Shown here in pieces: positions 38,920 to 48,320 of a stretch of DNA of 64,000 nucleotides. The notes under the pieces were generated by a model. That model was not told the origin of the DNA, ran no database searches, and saw only the letters and a list, made by a program, of their open reading frames with translations. Positions within the stretch are counted from its first letter, which is position 1, and each line of letters begins with the position of its first letter. A program made the position numbers and the translations under genes. This DNA comes from Actinophytocola sp035995025 (GTDB taxonomy: Bacteria > Actinomycetota > Actinomycetes > Mycobacteriales > Pseudonocardiaceae), in assembly GCA_035995025.1 (NCBI GenBank), contig DASYKY010000135.1, positions 36,014 to 100,013 of the forward strand, read 5' to 3'.

Positions 38920-38962
38920 GTGGTCTAGACCACGCTCGGTGGTCAAGGGTCTAGACCAAATT
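38920..38962 (-). promoter_or_regulatory. Two DasR-type (dre) operators upstream of the chitinase
   Basis: GTGGTCTAGACCAC (38920-38933) is a perfect 14-bp palindrome close to the dre consensus AnTGGTCTAGACCAnT; a second GGTCTAGACC lies at 38948-38957. On the minus strand a TTGACC (-35-like) sits between them. The 21 bp at 38942-38962 recur identically upstream of the S1 protease (51637-51657). The rest of the gap 38832-39024 shows nothing. Confidence 0.8.
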
Positions 38963-39024
38963 GCTTCGCTCTCGAAGGACGAAACGGACATCGCCCGCCA
39001 CGCAGGCGAGAAGGACGGCGCTCG

Positions 39025-40026
39025 CTACGCCTGGTCCATCTCCGCGGCCGGGCTCTCCTCGGCGACCTTGTCCAGCTCGGAGTTCCGGTCCCGCCGCACC
39101 TTGAGCAGGCTGGCCACCGCGGTGATCGCGAGCGTGCCGATGATCACGCCAAGCGACACCGGGATCGGGATCGCCGGCGCCCACGACACGCCCTGGTTGT
39201 GCAGCGTCTCGACGACCAGCTTGACGCCGATGAACCCGAGCACCACGGCGAGCCCGGTCGACAGGTACACCAGGCTGTCCAGCAGCCCGCCGATGATGAA
39301 GTACAGCTGGCGCAGCCCCATCAACGCGAACGCGTTGGCGGTCAGCACCAGGTAGGGCTCCTTGGTGAGCCCGAAGATCGCGGGGATCGAGTCGACCGCG
39401 AACAGCAGGTTCGTGGTGCCGATCGCGACCATCACGATCAGCATCGGCGTGACGAGGCGTTTGCCGTCCACCTTGGTCGTGATCTTCGCGCCGTCGTAGG
39501 AGTCCGTGGCCGGGAGGATCTTCTTCGCGACGCGGAGCATCGCGTTCTCCTTGAACTCCTCGTCGTCCTTGTCGCCGCTGACGACGAGCTGGACGGCGGT
39601 GTAGAGGAGGAAGGCGCCGAAGACGTAGAACAGCCAGTCGAACTGGGCGATCGCCGCGGAGCCGATCGAGACGACGATCACCCGGAGGACCAGCGCGATC
39701 ACGATGCCGATCGAGAGCACCTTCTGCTGGTACTCGGCGCGCACCGCGAAGCTCACCATGATGAGCATGGTGACGAACAGGTTGTCCACCGACAGCGAGT
39801 ACTCGGTGATCCACCCGGCGAAGACCTCACCGGCGTACTGCTGGCCCTCGAACAGCAGGATGGCCAGTCCGAAGAGGACGAAAAGGCCCACGTAGCCGGC
39901 GATCCAGGCCACGCACTCCTTGAGCGAGGGCTTGTGCGGGTTGCGCGAGATCAGGTAGAAGTCGAAACAGATGATGGCGGTCAGGCCGAGGCCCGTGACC
40001 AGCCATAACCACAGTGGAACGTTCAT
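39025..40026 (-). CDS. TerC-family membrane protein
   Basis: A 333-aa protein with about nine membrane segments and the TerC signature 'SLSVDNLFVTMLIMVSF' plus 'VDSIPAIFGLTKEPYLVLTANAFALMGLRQLYF', which contain the conserved acidic D-N and D-S-I-P motifs. Homologues export Mn2+ during extracytoplasmic enzyme loading, or confer tellurite tolerance as part of Ter systems; no other ter gene is present. I looked for a yybP-ykoY Mn riboswitch in 40027-40290 and did not find one. Confidence 0.92.
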   Translation of the reverse strand: MNVPLWLWLVTGLGLTAIICFDFYLISRNPHKPSLKECVAWIAGYVGLFVLFGLAILLFEGQQYAGEVFAGWITEYSLSVDNLFVTMLIMVSFAVRAEYQQKVLSIGIVIALVLRVIVVSIGSAAIAQFDWLFYVFGAFLLYTAVQLVVSGDKDDEEFKENAMLRVAKKILPATDSYDGAKITTKVDGKRLVTPMLIVMVAIGTTNLLFAVDSIPAIFGLTKEPYLVLTANAFALMGLRQLYFIIGGLLDSLVYLSTGLAVVLGFIGVKLVVETLHNQGVSWAPAIPIPVSLGVIIGTLAITAVASLLKVRRDRNSELDKVAEESPAAEMDQA

Positions 40027-40294
40027 CGGCTACCTTTCGCCCGCTCCGCGCAGGCCTCGTCGATGCAACCCGATTATCCGTGGTGCACCGGCGGACACGC
40101 TACGGGTCCTTCGTCTCCTTCGTCTCACTTGCGTCGACGAGCAGTCGTGGTCCCGCGGCCGTGGCGGTAACGGTCCGCGACCACCCCGCGCCGCTGCCAG
40201 GCTGCGGGGCCGCGCTTGCCGGTGACGCGCGCGTCGCCAGATCCGGTCTAGCGGCCCGTCTCGCGCCTTGGGGATGAAGGCACGAGGAGGACCG

Positions 40295-40837
40295 ATGGAC
40301 GTTCCGCTGCGGATCGCGGTGATCGTCGGGAGCACCCGGGAGGGACGGGCCGCGGACACGGTCGCCGGGTGGTTCCTCGACCGCGCGCTGGGGCGGGACG
40401 GCGTGGACCTCGATGTGCTCGACCTGGCCGGGTTCGACTTCCCGCCGCACTATCCGCAGGAGGCGACCCCGCAGATGACCGCGTTCACGACGGCGATCGA
40501 CCGCGCCGACGGGTACGTGGTCGTCACGCCCGAGTACAACCGCAGCTTCCCGGCGTCGCTCAAGCAGGCCATCGACTACGCCTACGACGAGTGGCACGCC
40601 AAGCCGGTCGGCTTCGTGTCCTACGGGTGCCGCAGCCGCGGGCACTACGCGGTCGAGGCCCTGCGGGTCGTGTTCGCCGAGCTGCACGCGATGGCCGTCC
40701 GCGACGAGGTCGCCATCGACCTGCTCGCGGACCGCGGGGAGCGGGACGACCTGGCCGTCACCACCATGCTCGACCAGCTCGTGTGGTGGGCCCGCGCGCT
40801 GCGCGACGCACGCGCGGCCCACCCGTACATAGCCTGA
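40295..40837 (+). CDS. NAD(P)H-dependent FMN reductase
   Basis: A 180-aa flavodoxin-like protein: 'RIAVIVGSTREGRAADTVAGWFL' is the FMN phosphate loop, 'DGYVVVTPEYNRSFPASLKQAIDYAYDEW' the P-E-Y-N flavin-contact motif, and 'KPVGFVSYGCRSRGHYAVEALRVVFAE' the third flavin strand. Reduces FMN or quinones/azo dyes. ATG 40295 follows GAGGAGG. Sits 15 bp upstream of an ABC exporter pair and could be co-transcribed with it. Confidence 0.92.
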   Translation: MDVPLRIAVIVGSTREGRAADTVAGWFLDRALGRDGVDLDVLDLAGFDFPPHYPQEATPQMTAFTTAIDRADGYVVVTPEYNRSFPASLKQAIDYAYDEWHAKPVGFVSYGCRSRGHYAVEALRVVFAELHAMAVRDEVAIDLLADRGERDDLAVTTMLDQLVWWARALRDARAAHPYIA

Positions 40838-40852
40838 GAGAAGGGGAGTTCC

Positions 40853-41833
40853 ATGAGTGATCTGGCCATCGAGACGTCCGGCCTGGTCAAGACGTTCGGC
40901 AGGACCCGCGCGGTGGACGGCGTCGACCTCGCGATCCCGGCCGGCTCCGTGTACGGGTTCCTGGGGCCCAACGGCGCGGGCAAGACGACTGCGGTCAAGG
41001 TGCTCGCGACGCTGCTGCGCCCGGACGGCGGCGAGGCCCGCGTGTTCGGTCACGACGTGGTCCGTGAGGCCGGCGCGGTGCGGGCGCGGGTGAGCCTCAC
41101 CGGCCAGTACGCGTCGGTCGACGAGGACCTCACCGGCACGGAGAACCTCGTGCTGATCGGCAGGCTGCTCGGGCACCGCAAGCCGGCCGCGCGGTCGCGG
41201 TCGGCGGATCTGCTGGAGGCGTTCGGGCTGACCGACGCCGCGGACAAGCAGGTGAAGAACTACTCCGGCGGCATGCGGCGGCGCATCGACATCGCCGCGA
41301 GCATCCTCAAGACGCCGGACGTGCTGTTCCTGGACGAGCCGACGACGGGGCTCGACCCGCGCAGCCGCAACCAGGTGTGGGACATCGTGCGGATCATCGT
41401 CGCGCAGGGCACCACGGTGCTGCTGACCACGCAGTACCTCGACGAGGCCGACCAGCTCGCGTCCCGCATCGCGGTGATCGACCACGGCAAGGTGATCGCC
41501 GAGGGCACGACCGGCGAGCTGAAGGCGTCGGTCGGCGCGGGCTCGATCCACGTGCGCCTGCGCGACGCCGCCCAGCGCCCGGCGGCGCACCAGGTGCTCG
41601 CCGCCGTGCTCGGCACCGCCGTCCAGCTCGACGCGGACCCGGTGGCGCTCACCGCGTCACTGTCCGGAGAGGACAGTGACGCCGCGGCGGCTTCGCTGGC
41701 GTCGAGCGCGCTGGCCCGCCTCGCCGACGCCGGCATCACCGTCGACAACTTCTCCCTCGGCCAGCCGACCCTCGACGAGGTGTTCCTGGCCCTGACCGAC
41801 CACCCCGCAACCACGGAGGAGGCTGCGGCATGA
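40853..41833 (+). CDS. ABC exporter ATPase, DrrA type
   Basis: A 326-aa protein: Walker A 'GPNGAGKTTAVKVL', ABC signature 'YSGGMRRRIDIAASIL', Walker B 'VLFLDEPTTGLD', H-loop replaced by 'LLTTQYLDEADQLA' (Q-Y as in DrrA), and the DrrA C-terminal domain ('SLGQPTLDEVFLALT', ~40-70 aa after the core). Drives export of a drug or lipid-like compound with the permease downstream. Starts behind AAGGGGAG; its stop overlaps an ATG inside repeat R3 (ATGA). Confidence 0.93.
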   Translation: MSDLAIETSGLVKTFGRTRAVDGVDLAIPAGSVYGFLGPNGAGKTTAVKVLATLLRPDGGEARVFGHDVVREAGAVRARVSLTGQYASVDEDLTGTENLVLIGRLLGHRKPAARSRSADLLEAFGLTDAADKQVKNYSGGMRRRIDIAASILKTPDVLFLDEPTTGLDPRSRNQVWDIVRIIVAQGTTVLLTTQYLDEADQLASRIAVIDHGKVIAEGTTGELKASVGAGSIHVRLRDAAQRPAAHQVLAAVLGTAVQLDADPVALTASLSGEDSDAAAASLASSALARLADAGITVDNFSLGQPTLDEVFLALTDHPATTEEAAA

Positions 41834-41975
41834 CGTCCCTTGTGCCAACCGCGCGCCGCTCCCAGCCGCACCCAAGGGGAACGGGACGCGACCCAGCCAC
41901 CGGTACGCACAAAACCGCAGAGCACCAGCCCAAGGCGACCAACAGTACGAGTTTCGGAGAGGCGGAACCACCATC
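41834..41975 (+). repeat. Dispersed linker repeat, copy R3 (between DrrA- and DrrB-like genes)
   Basis: It fills the whole 142 bp between the two genes. Core CCGCACCCAAGGGGAACGGG then ACGCgACCCAGCCACCGGTACGC; the right end is TTTCGGAGAGGCGGAACC, a Shine-Dalgarno 10 nt before the permease ATG. An overlapping ATG (ATGA with the ATPase stop) opens a 49-codon frame through the repeat that stops just before the permease start. Confidence 0.88.
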
Positions 41976-42818
41976 ATGACCGCGACGACCGACGCGCCCG
42001 CGACGTACACACCCGCGGCGGAGAGCCTGAACGCGGTACTCGCCGCCGGAGAGGCGCCACCGAGACCGAGCGCGTGGTCGGCGTCGACGACGTTCGGCTG
42101 GCGGGCGATGCTGAAGATGAAGCACGTGCCCGAGCAACTGTTCGACGTGACGGCGTTCCCGATCATGATGACGCTGATGTTCACGTACCTGTTCGGCGGC
42201 GCGCTGGCCGGCTCGGTGACCGAGTACCTGCAGTTCCTGCTGCCGGGCATCATGGTGACGAGCGTCGTGATGATCACCATGTACACCGGCATGGGAATCA
42301 ACATCGACATCGAGAAGGGCGTCTTCGACCGCTTCCGGACGCTGCCCGTGTGGCGCCCGTCGGCCCTGGTGGGCGCCCTGTTCGGCGACGTCTTCCGTTA
42401 CGTCACGGCGGCCACGGTCATTCTCGTGGTGGGCCTGATCCTGGGGTTCCGCCCGGGCGGGGGCGTGACCGGGGTGCTGCTGGGGATGGCGCTGCTGGTG
42501 GCGTTCTCCTTCGCCTTCTCGTGGGTGTGGACGATGTTCGGCCTGTTCCTGCGGTCGGAGAAGTCGGTGATGGGGGTCAGCATGATGGTGCTGTTCCCGC
42601 TGACCTTTCTGTCCAACGTCTTCGTCGAGCCGGCCACGATGCCGGGCTGGCTGCGCACGTTCGTCGAGGTGAACCCGGTGACCCACCTGGTGGCGGCGGT
42701 GCGGGGCCTGATGCGGGGCACGCCGCCGGCCGGGGAGATCGTGTGGGTCCTGGTGGCGAGCGCGGTGCTGATCGTCGTGTTCGGGTCACTGACCATGCGG
42801 CTGTACAACCGGAAGTAG
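41976..42818 (+). CDS. ABC-2 type exporter permease, DrrB type
   Basis: A 280-aa permease with six membrane segments ('FPIMMTLMFTYLFGGALAG', 'LQFLLPGIMVTSVVMITMYTGMGI', 'VLLGMALLVAFSFAFSWVWTMFGLFL', 'MMVLFPLTFLSNVFVEPATMPGWLR' and the final 'VLVASAVLIVVFGSLTMRLY'). The cytoplasmic EAA-like 'DIEKGVFDRFRTLPVWRPSALVG' contacts the ATPase. ATG 41976 follows the GGAGAGGCGG supplied by repeat R3. Confidence 0.93.
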   Translation: MTATTDAPATYTPAAESLNAVLAAGEAPPRPSAWSASTTFGWRAMLKMKHVPEQLFDVTAFPIMMTLMFTYLFGGALAGSVTEYLQFLLPGIMVTSVVMITMYTGMGINIDIEKGVFDRFRTLPVWRPSALVGALFGDVFRYVTAATVILVVGLILGFRPGGGVTGVLLGMALLVAFSFAFSWVWTMFGLFLRSEKSVMGVSMMVLFPLTFLSNVFVEPATMPGWLRTFVEVNPVTHLVAAVRGLMRGTPPAGEIVWVLVASAVLIVVFGSLTMRLYNRK

Positions 42819-42909
42819 GTCCGGGGGTGGATGCGGCGGGGTCCTTCGGGGCCTCGCCGCTTCCTTTGTGGATCCGGCGTCCATGGAGACACGCCCTACC
42901 GTCTGTAGC

Positions 42910-43413
42910 GTGATCAATGCTGACTTCGCGGTACGGCCGGCGACGGGCGATGACATCGAGTTGCTCATCGCCATGCTGATCGAGGCGGTGAACTGGGAGC
43001 CTGGCCGCGATCTCTCACGCGAACGGATCCTTGCCAACCCTGCCCTGGCGCATTACGTCACGGCCTGGCCACGGCCCGGAGAGCATGGCGCTGTCGCCTG
43101 CGCACCTGATGGCCAACCTGCCGGGGCGTGTTGGCTGCGCTTCTTCACCGCCGACGACCCGGGCTACGGGTTCGTAGCACCGAACGTCCCCGAACTCTCC
43201 ATCGGAGTAGTGCGGCGGTATCGAGGCAGCGGCGTCGGGCGAACGCTCCTGCGGGAAGTGGCCGAACAAGCGCGCGATCGTGGCACATCCCACATCTCTC
43301 TCAGTGTCGAACGCGCCAACGTCGCCAAACGGCTTTACGTCAGGGAGGACTTCGTGACGGTCGACTCCGGACCAGACGCCGACGTTATGATCAAGAACCT
43401 CGCGCGGCGCTGA
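42910..43413 (+). CDS. GNAT N-acetyltransferase
   Basis: A 167-aa acetyltransferase: 'FAVRPATGDDIELLIAMLIEAVNW' at the N-terminus, 'LSIGVVRRYRGSGVGRTLLREVAEQARDRG' with the R-x-x-G-x-G acetyl-CoA loop, and 'ISLSVERANVAKRLYVREDFVTVD'. GTG 42910 places the core at the N-terminus, although ATG 42883 is possible; neither has a clear Shine-Dalgarno. GC content here is noticeably below the neighbours, suggesting recent acquisition. Substrate unknown. Confidence 0.82.
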   Translation: MINADFAVRPATGDDIELLIAMLIEAVNWEPGRDLSRERILANPALAHYVTAWPRPGEHGAVACAPDGQPAGACWLRFFTADDPGYGFVAPNVPELSIGVVRRYRGSGVGRTLLREVAEQARDRGTSHISLSVERANVAKRLYVREDFVTVDSGPDADVMIKNLARR

Positions 43414-43481
43414 CACCCACGTAGCCTGCTCCGGTCGCCACCGGCAAACGGGGACCGTCGGCTGAGTCCTGTGGACAGAAC

Positions 43482-46400
43482 CTAGAGCGCCCAGCGGGTC
43501 GAGGAATCCGGGCGGTAGCAACACGTCGCTCCCGTGGACACCGACTCCCGAAGGTGAGCCGCCAGCTCTGGATGGCGGACGTCCAGTTTTCTCAGAGTGT
43601 CGCGGATTCGTGCCGTCACCGTCTTTCTCGCGCGTTCCGCCTCGTCACCCAGGCGTCTCGTGCGGTTGCCCAGGCCCGCGGCCGCCCGGAGCTCGTCCAG
43701 CAGTGCTGCGCGTTCCGCGCCCAGCCGGGCCGCTCTCGTGTCGTCGCCGCGTGTCGTCGCCGTGTCGATCTGTTCGTCCAGGGTGGACAGGCGCCGTCGG
43801 TAGGCCGCGCGGGCGGTCGCGTCCAGAACCTCGTCGCCCGACATCGAGGTCGCCACCTCCACCTCGGCGCCGCCGGACGGGTTCAGCAGGCGGGTGGCCG
43901 GGATCTCCGTGCCGGGTGCGGACAGCAGCACGTGCAGGTCGCGCAAGCCCTTTGCGTCCGGAACATGCACCGTGCGGCCGGCCATCGTCAGCGACCAGGT
44001 CGCGCCGGTGAAGCGGAACTCGCGGGGCGGCGACTGCGCCCTCGCCGTCGCGCGGTGCCGGATGCCCAGGTCCGCCGCCTCCTCCCCCGCCGACGTGCGC
44101 AGCGCCGCCGCCTCGTCGGCTGGGGTCACGAGCGCCAGGCCCAGCTTCGCCTCCACCACCCATGGCCGCGCGCCGAGCGCCTCCGCCGCGCGCAACGCCG
44201 CGCGGAACCCCGCCACCGCACTGTCCACACGAGACTCGGCCGCATCGACCAGTGCCAGCCAGTACGCCACCGGGCCGCCGATGTCGCAGCCGTACAGTCC
44301 CACCAGCCAGCCGCCGGCCAGCGGCGTCAGGCCCGCCCGCGCCGCCGCGCGCGCCGACGGCGACCGGGTCAGGAACGCGACCTGTGCCTGCAGCCGCAAC
44401 AGCATCGCCCGGAACGGCCCCGGCACCGAACCGACCTCGGCCAGGCACCGCGCCGCCTCCTCGCCGTCGCCGCGTGTGGCCGCGGTGATGCCCGCCAGCA
44501 GCGCCGGGTGCGGGTACTTCGCCTCGGCCGACCGGTCCGCCAGCTCGGCCAGCTCGTCGAAACGGCCCTGCACCAGCAGCAGCGACCAGCGCAGCTGGTG
44601 CCCCATGTAGGAGAGGTACAGGTCGTCCTCGCCCGGCACGAACGTGAAAGCGCGGTCCAGCGCCACCCCGGCCTCGGCGAACCGGCCGCGCAGCGCGGCG
44701 ATGATGCTCTTGTCGATGAACGCCCCCGAGAGCAGCGACGGCAGCGCATTCCGCTCGGCCAGCTCGAAGAACGCCGCGAACCGGCCGGCGAACCGCGGGT
44801 CGCCCAGCTCGATCGCCGCGACCCAGCCCAGGGACGTCGCGAACATCTCCATCTCGACGTCACCGGTGCGCTGCGCGACCGTCCTCAGCTCGTCGGTCAG
44901 CGCGAGCCGCTCGGCCGCGTTGCCCGGCTCCCACATCGTGTCGTGCCGGGTCCACAGGCTGAAACCCAGCGCGTCGTCGTCGTTGTCGCTGCGGGCGTGC
45001 GCGATGACGTGCGAGATCACCTCCTGCGCCACGCGATCCAGCTCCCCGGCCGCGTCCCCGCCGATCAGCCGCGCGTGCGCCGCGCGGATCAGCTCCTCGC
45101 GCAGCGTGGCGCGGACGCCGGAGTAGCCCCACAGGGTGAGCGCCACCCGCACCAGCGAACCCGGCGCCTCGAGCGCCAGGGCGACGTCCGCCGCGGTGCG
45201 CAACGCCGCGTACGCCTCGTCGGTCCGGTCCCGGTGGAAGTACTGCACGCCGAGGTCCAGGCTCATCCGCGAGCGGCGCGGGTCGTCGGCCGCCACCCGC
45301 TCCAGCCCACGCCGCAGGTGGCCGACCATCTCCTCGTACGCCATCCGCCGCCGGGCGTCGTCGGCCGCCGCCATCAGCAGGTCGACGACCACGCCCGGCG
45401 CCACCTGGTCGCCCGCGAGGTACCCGTGCCGCGCGCGGTCGGCGGGGAAGATCCGCTCGGCCAGCGCCGGGGACCGGTCCAGCGCGCGGACGACCGACGC
45501 GTGCCGGCGCCGTGCCCCGTCCTCGTCGAGCGAGCCGAGCGACTCGTACAGCGTCTCGCGCACCAGGTCGTGGGCGAACGCGAACCGGCCGTCGCCGAGC
45601 GCGGACACCAGCCGCGCGGCGACCGCCTCGGACAGCAGCCGGTCGACCACCGCCGCGGGCACCCCGGCGACCGCCGCGAGCACCTGGCGGTGGAACTCCC
45701 GGCCCAGCACGGACGCGTCGGTCAGCAGTGCCGTCACCTTGTCCGGCAGCAGTGCGAGCCGGCGGCGCACCGCGTCCCGCACGCCCGGCGCGACGGCTGT
45801 CAGCGCGTTGCCGCCGTGCCACAGCCGGGCGGTCTGCTCGATGAAGAACGGGTTGCCGCCGGTACGCCGGTGCACCTCGGCGACCACGTCGTCGTCCGGC
45901 GGGTCGCCAGTCGTGCGGGCGATCAGCGCGCCGACCTCCGCCGGGTCCAGGCCGGTCAGCGTGATCGTGGTGGCCCGCGCCAGCAGCGGCAGCATCAGCG
46001 GCGCCAGCGGGTGGTCGGCGGCCTCGACCTCCGCGTCGCGGTACGTGCCGACCAGCAGCAGCCGCTCGAACCACGTGTGCTGCGCGACGAACTCCAGCAG
46101 CCGCACGGACTCCGCGTCCGCCCAGTGCAGGTCGTCGAGCACCACCACGACCGGCTGCCGTTGCGCCGCCGCGACGAGCGCGCTGGTGACCGCGTCGTAG
46201 ATCTCGAACCCGGCCGTGGGCGCGGCCGGGCCGCGCTCCCCCAGCAGCACCTCGAGGCCCGAGGTGTCCTCGCCGTGGCGCCGCAGGGCCCTGATGACCT
46301 GCACCCACGGCCAGTAGCCGGGCGCCGCGCCCGAGTCCCAGCACGAGCCCGACAGCACCAGCGCGCCGGCCCGCCGCGCGGTGTCCATGCCGTCGGTGAC

Positions 46401-46532
46401 CAGCGTGGTCTTGCCGATCCCGGCCTCGCCGGTGACCAGCACCAGCCCGCCGTGGCTCTCGGCCGCTCGGTCGATCTCGGCACGCAGGACCCCGGCCGGG
46501 TGGTCCCGCCCGATGAGCTCCGCCGTCGTCAT
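43482..46532 (-). CDS. Large AAA/STAND-type ATPase regulator with C-terminal wHTH-like domain
   Basis: A 1016-aa protein. Walker A 'GEAGIGKTTL' (residues 35-44), Walker B 'VVVVLDDLHWAD' (~128-139), sensor region to ~340, then a long TPR-like helical middle (~350-800). The C-terminal part has 'PPREFRFTGATWSLTMAGRTVHVPDAKGLRDLHVLLSAPGTEI' and 'RRLSTLDEQIDTATTRGDDTRAARLGAERAALL', the conserved C-terminal module of actinobacterial LAL-like ATPases that lack a LuxR HTH. Probably a large ATP-driven transcriptional regulator; its targets and ligand are unknown. Convergent with the GNAT gene, 68 bp apart. Confidence 0.88.
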   Translation of the reverse strand: MTTAELIGRDHPAGVLRAEIDRAAESHGGLVLVTGEAGIGKTTLVTDGMDTARRAGALVLSGSCWDSGAAPGYWPWVQVIRALRRHGEDTSGLEVLLGERGPAAPTAGFEIYDAVTSALVAAAQRQPVVVVLDDLHWADAESVRLLEFVAQHTWFERLLLVGTYRDAEVEAADHPLAPLMLPLLARATTITLTGLDPAEVGALIARTTGDPPDDDVVAEVHRRTGGNPFFIEQTARLWHGGNALTAVAPGVRDAVRRRLALLPDKVTALLTDASVLGREFHRQVLAAVAGVPAAVVDRLLSEAVAARLVSALGDGRFAFAHDLVRETLYESLGSLDEDGARRRHASVVRALDRSPALAERIFPADRARHGYLAGDQVAPGVVVDLLMAAADDARRRMAYEEMVGHLRRGLERVAADDPRRSRMSLDLGVQYFHRDRTDEAYAALRTAADVALALEAPGSLVRVALTLWGYSGVRATLREELIRAAHARLIGGDAAGELDRVAQEVISHVIAHARSDNDDDALGFSLWTRHDTMWEPGNAAERLALTDELRTVAQRTGDVEMEMFATSLGWVAAIELGDPRFAGRFAAFFELAERNALPSLLSGAFIDKSIIAALRGRFAEAGVALDRAFTFVPGEDDLYLSYMGHQLRWSLLLVQGRFDELAELADRSAEAKYPHPALLAGITAATRGDGEEAARCLAEVGSVPGPFRAMLLRLQAQVAFLTRSPSARAAARAGLTPLAGGWLVGLYGCDIGGPVAYWLALVDAAESRVDSAVAGFRAALRAAEALGARPWVVEAKLGLALVTPADEAAALRTSAGEEAADLGIRHRATARAQSPPREFRFTGATWSLTMAGRTVHVPDAKGLRDLHVLLSAPGTEIPATRLLNPSGGAEVEVATSMSGDEVLDATARAAYRRRLSTLDEQIDTATTRGDDTRAARLGAERAALLDELRAAAGLGNRTRRLGDEAERARKTVTARIRDTLRKLDVRHPELAAHLRESVSTGATCCYRPDSSTRWAL

Positions 46533-46607
46533 GTCCGGTTCGCCGTCTCTGGGTGGTTTACGCGACGCGACCGATACTAGGCAATGACCCCGACAAATCC
46601 GCGGGCG

Positions 46608-46973
46608 TCAGCTCGCGTCGTGCAGCTCGTCGGAGAACACGAAGACCCGGATCGCGTGCCCGGTGTCGGGGTGGACCTGCGCGAGGTAGGCGCTGGCCTT
46701 GCGGCCGACGATGCTCTCGACCGCGTCGAGGAAGTCCACGCGGGTCGCCGCGTGCAGGGCCTCGTGGTGGCGGAGCACGGCCTCGCGGTGACCGCGCTCG
46801 TTGAGCACCGCGTCGGCCACGGTCAGGCTGTCGATCGAGAGGACCACGAGGCTCACCGGGTCGTCGTCGCTGACCGACACCTGGACGTTGCGTGGGCCGC
46901 GGCCGTAGAACGCGCGCTCGAGGCTGGTGATCCGCTCGGCCACGGCATTGCGTTGCGCCTTGGTGATCCGCAT
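46608..46973 (-). CDS. DUF2294-family protein
   Basis: A 121-aa protein matching DUF2294: 'RNAVAERITSLERAFYGRGPRNVQVSVSDDDPVSLVVLSIDSLTVADAVL' (with the conserved Y-G-R-G-P) and 'RHHEALHAATRVDFLDAVESIVGRKASAYLAQVHPDTGHAIRVFVFSD'. ATG 46973 follows GAAGGG. In other bacteria DUF2294 proteins are linked to Na+-translocating or ribosome-associated systems, but without a firm assignment. Follows the AAA regulator's start region in the same direction, 75 bp away. Confidence 0.85.
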   Translation of the reverse strand: MRITKAQRNAVAERITSLERAFYGRGPRNVQVSVSDDDPVSLVVLSIDSLTVADAVLNERGHREAVLRHHEALHAATRVDFLDAVESIVGRKASAYLAQVHPDTGHAIRVFVFSDELHDAS

Positions 46974-47236
46974 GGCGCTGTTTCCCTTCACCGGGCCGGG
47001 CGCACGTTGTCCCCCGACTCACTCGCCCGAGTAGTGTGCCCATGAGCGCATCGCTCACACCACCGGGAAACCATAGTGGCTGATCGGGCCGTGTCGCAGT
47101 GCGCCTGCTGAACGCGGGCAGGTCGTGCGGCGGGACAGCTCGAGCGAGATACACCTCGTCGTGGCCTCGAGCGAAGGTCGTGCACAGCGGCCGGCGCGCG
47201 GGGACACCGCGGGTGTCAAGCGAAAGGGCTTGTCTC

Positions 47237-47779
47237 GTGGATTTGAATGTTCGTTCCGCCGTGCCTGATTCCTGTACACAGGAAGAACTGCGCACCATTG
47301 TCGCGGAAATGGCCGACACACCGGACCGCTGGTCGAACCTGGTCCGATTCGACCTGACCGAGCGGTACTACGCCCGACTGCACCACGACCCCAAGGTCGA
47401 GGTGTGGCTCATCTGTTGGGACATGGGCCAGGACACGCTGCTGCACGACCACGGCGGCAGCGTGGGCGCGTTCACCGTGACGCGCGGTTCGCTGGTCGAG
47501 GATTTCGGCGCCACCCGAGGAAGACGGCTGCGCACCCGCCGGCACAACGCGGGCGACACGGTCGGCTTCGGCGTGGACTACCTGCACAACCTGGTCAACG
47601 TGAGCACCGAGCCGACGGTGTCCGTGCACGCCTATTCGCCGCCGTTGCGCGCGATGAACTTCTACTGCTGGCTGCCGACCGGGATGCACCACCTGCGGGA
47701 GATCCCGTGCGACACGCCGGAGCCGGACGTCGCCACGCTCGAGACGGAGGCGACGTTGCTGCGGGGGGCCGCGTCATGA
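47237..47779 (+). CDS. Cysteine dioxygenase type I
   Basis: A 180-aa cupin: 'LLHDHGGSVGAFTVTRGSLVEDF' contains the cupin motif 1 with the two His iron ligands (HxH...E-like), and 'GVDYLHNLVNVSTEPTVSVHAYSPPL' motif 2 with the third His. The 'YYARLHHDPKVEVWLICWDMGQDT' lead-in is typical of bacterial CDOs. Converts cysteine + O2 to cysteine sulfinate. GTG 47237 follows GAAAGGG. Coupled (ATGA) to the rhodanese gene, a common pairing for cysteine sulfur catabolism. The gap 46974-47236 shows nothing else. Confidence 0.9.
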   Translation: MDLNVRSAVPDSCTQEELRTIVAEMADTPDRWSNLVRFDLTERYYARLHHDPKVEVWLICWDMGQDTLLHDHGGSVGAFTVTRGSLVEDFGATRGRRLRTRRHNAGDTVGFGVDYLHNLVNVSTEPTVSVHAYSPPLRAMNFYCWLPTGMHHLREIPCDTPEPDVATLETEATLLRGAAS

Positions 47780-48177
47780 CCGACGTGGTCACGACGCTGC
47801 TCGAGCACGCCCGCGGCCGGATCACCAGATACTCGCCGGCCGAGACGGCGGAGGCGATGCGCCGCGGCGCACTGCTCGTCGACCTGCGGCCGACCGAGTA
47901 CCGGTGGCGCAACGGCGAGGTCCCGGGCGCGATCGCGGTCTCGCGGCACGTGCTCGAATGGCGGCTGGACGTCACCAGCGAGCACCGGCTGAAGGAGCTG
48001 CGCGCGGGCGAGAAGGACCAGGAGATCGTCTTGATGTGCAACGAGGGATACACGTCGAGCCTCGCCGCGCACCAGGTGATGGCGCAGCTGGGCCTGACGA
48101 GGGTTGCCGATTTGGCGGGCGGCTTCGCCGCCTGGCACGCGGCGGGCCTGCCGACGGTGTCAAGGCTGACCAGGTAA
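47776..48177 (+). CDS. Rhodanese-domain sulfurtransferase
   Basis: A 133-aa single rhodanese domain: 'ETAEAMRRGALLVDLRPTEYRWRNGEVPGAIAVSRHVLEWR' and the catalytic loop 'EIVLMCNEGYTSSLAAHQVMAQLGLTRVADLAGGFAAWHAAGLP' with the active Cys in CNEGYTS. Together with the coupled CDO it suggests a small cysteine-catabolic/sulfane-sulfur unit. Ends before a strong terminator. Confidence 0.9.
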   Translation: MTDVVTTLLEHARGRITRYSPAETAEAMRRGALLVDLRPTEYRWRNGEVPGAIAVSRHVLEWRLDVTSEHRLKELRAGEKDQEIVLMCNEGYTSSLAAHQVMAQLGLTRVADLAGGFAAWHAAGLPTVSRLTR

Positions 48178-48281
48178 CCGGAAGGGCTGAACCACCGCCC
48201 GGTTCGGTCCGGATCGTTGCAGGCCTGCAGTTGACGCGGTCCGCGACTCCGCGGCCTCGCGCGACGCGGTGAACAAAACGA

Positions 48282-48320
48282 GGGCGTACCTGGCGGCCAG
48301 GGATTCCGCCAGGTACGCCC
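48282..48320. terminator. Bidirectional terminator
   Basis: A 15-bp stem (48282-48296 with 48306-48320) and 9-nt loop between the rhodanese gene and the convergent minus-strand gene, whose stop codon begins at the last stem base. Confidence 0.85.

Noticed and set aside
40027..40294. yybP-ykoY manganese riboswitch upstream of terC
   Set aside because: TerC genes often carry one, but I could not find its conserved stem-loop motifs on the minus strand.
43554..46580. 1008-aa plus-strand ORF
   Set aside because: It is the antisense shadow of the AAA regulator (very Arg/Gln/His-rich, no domains).
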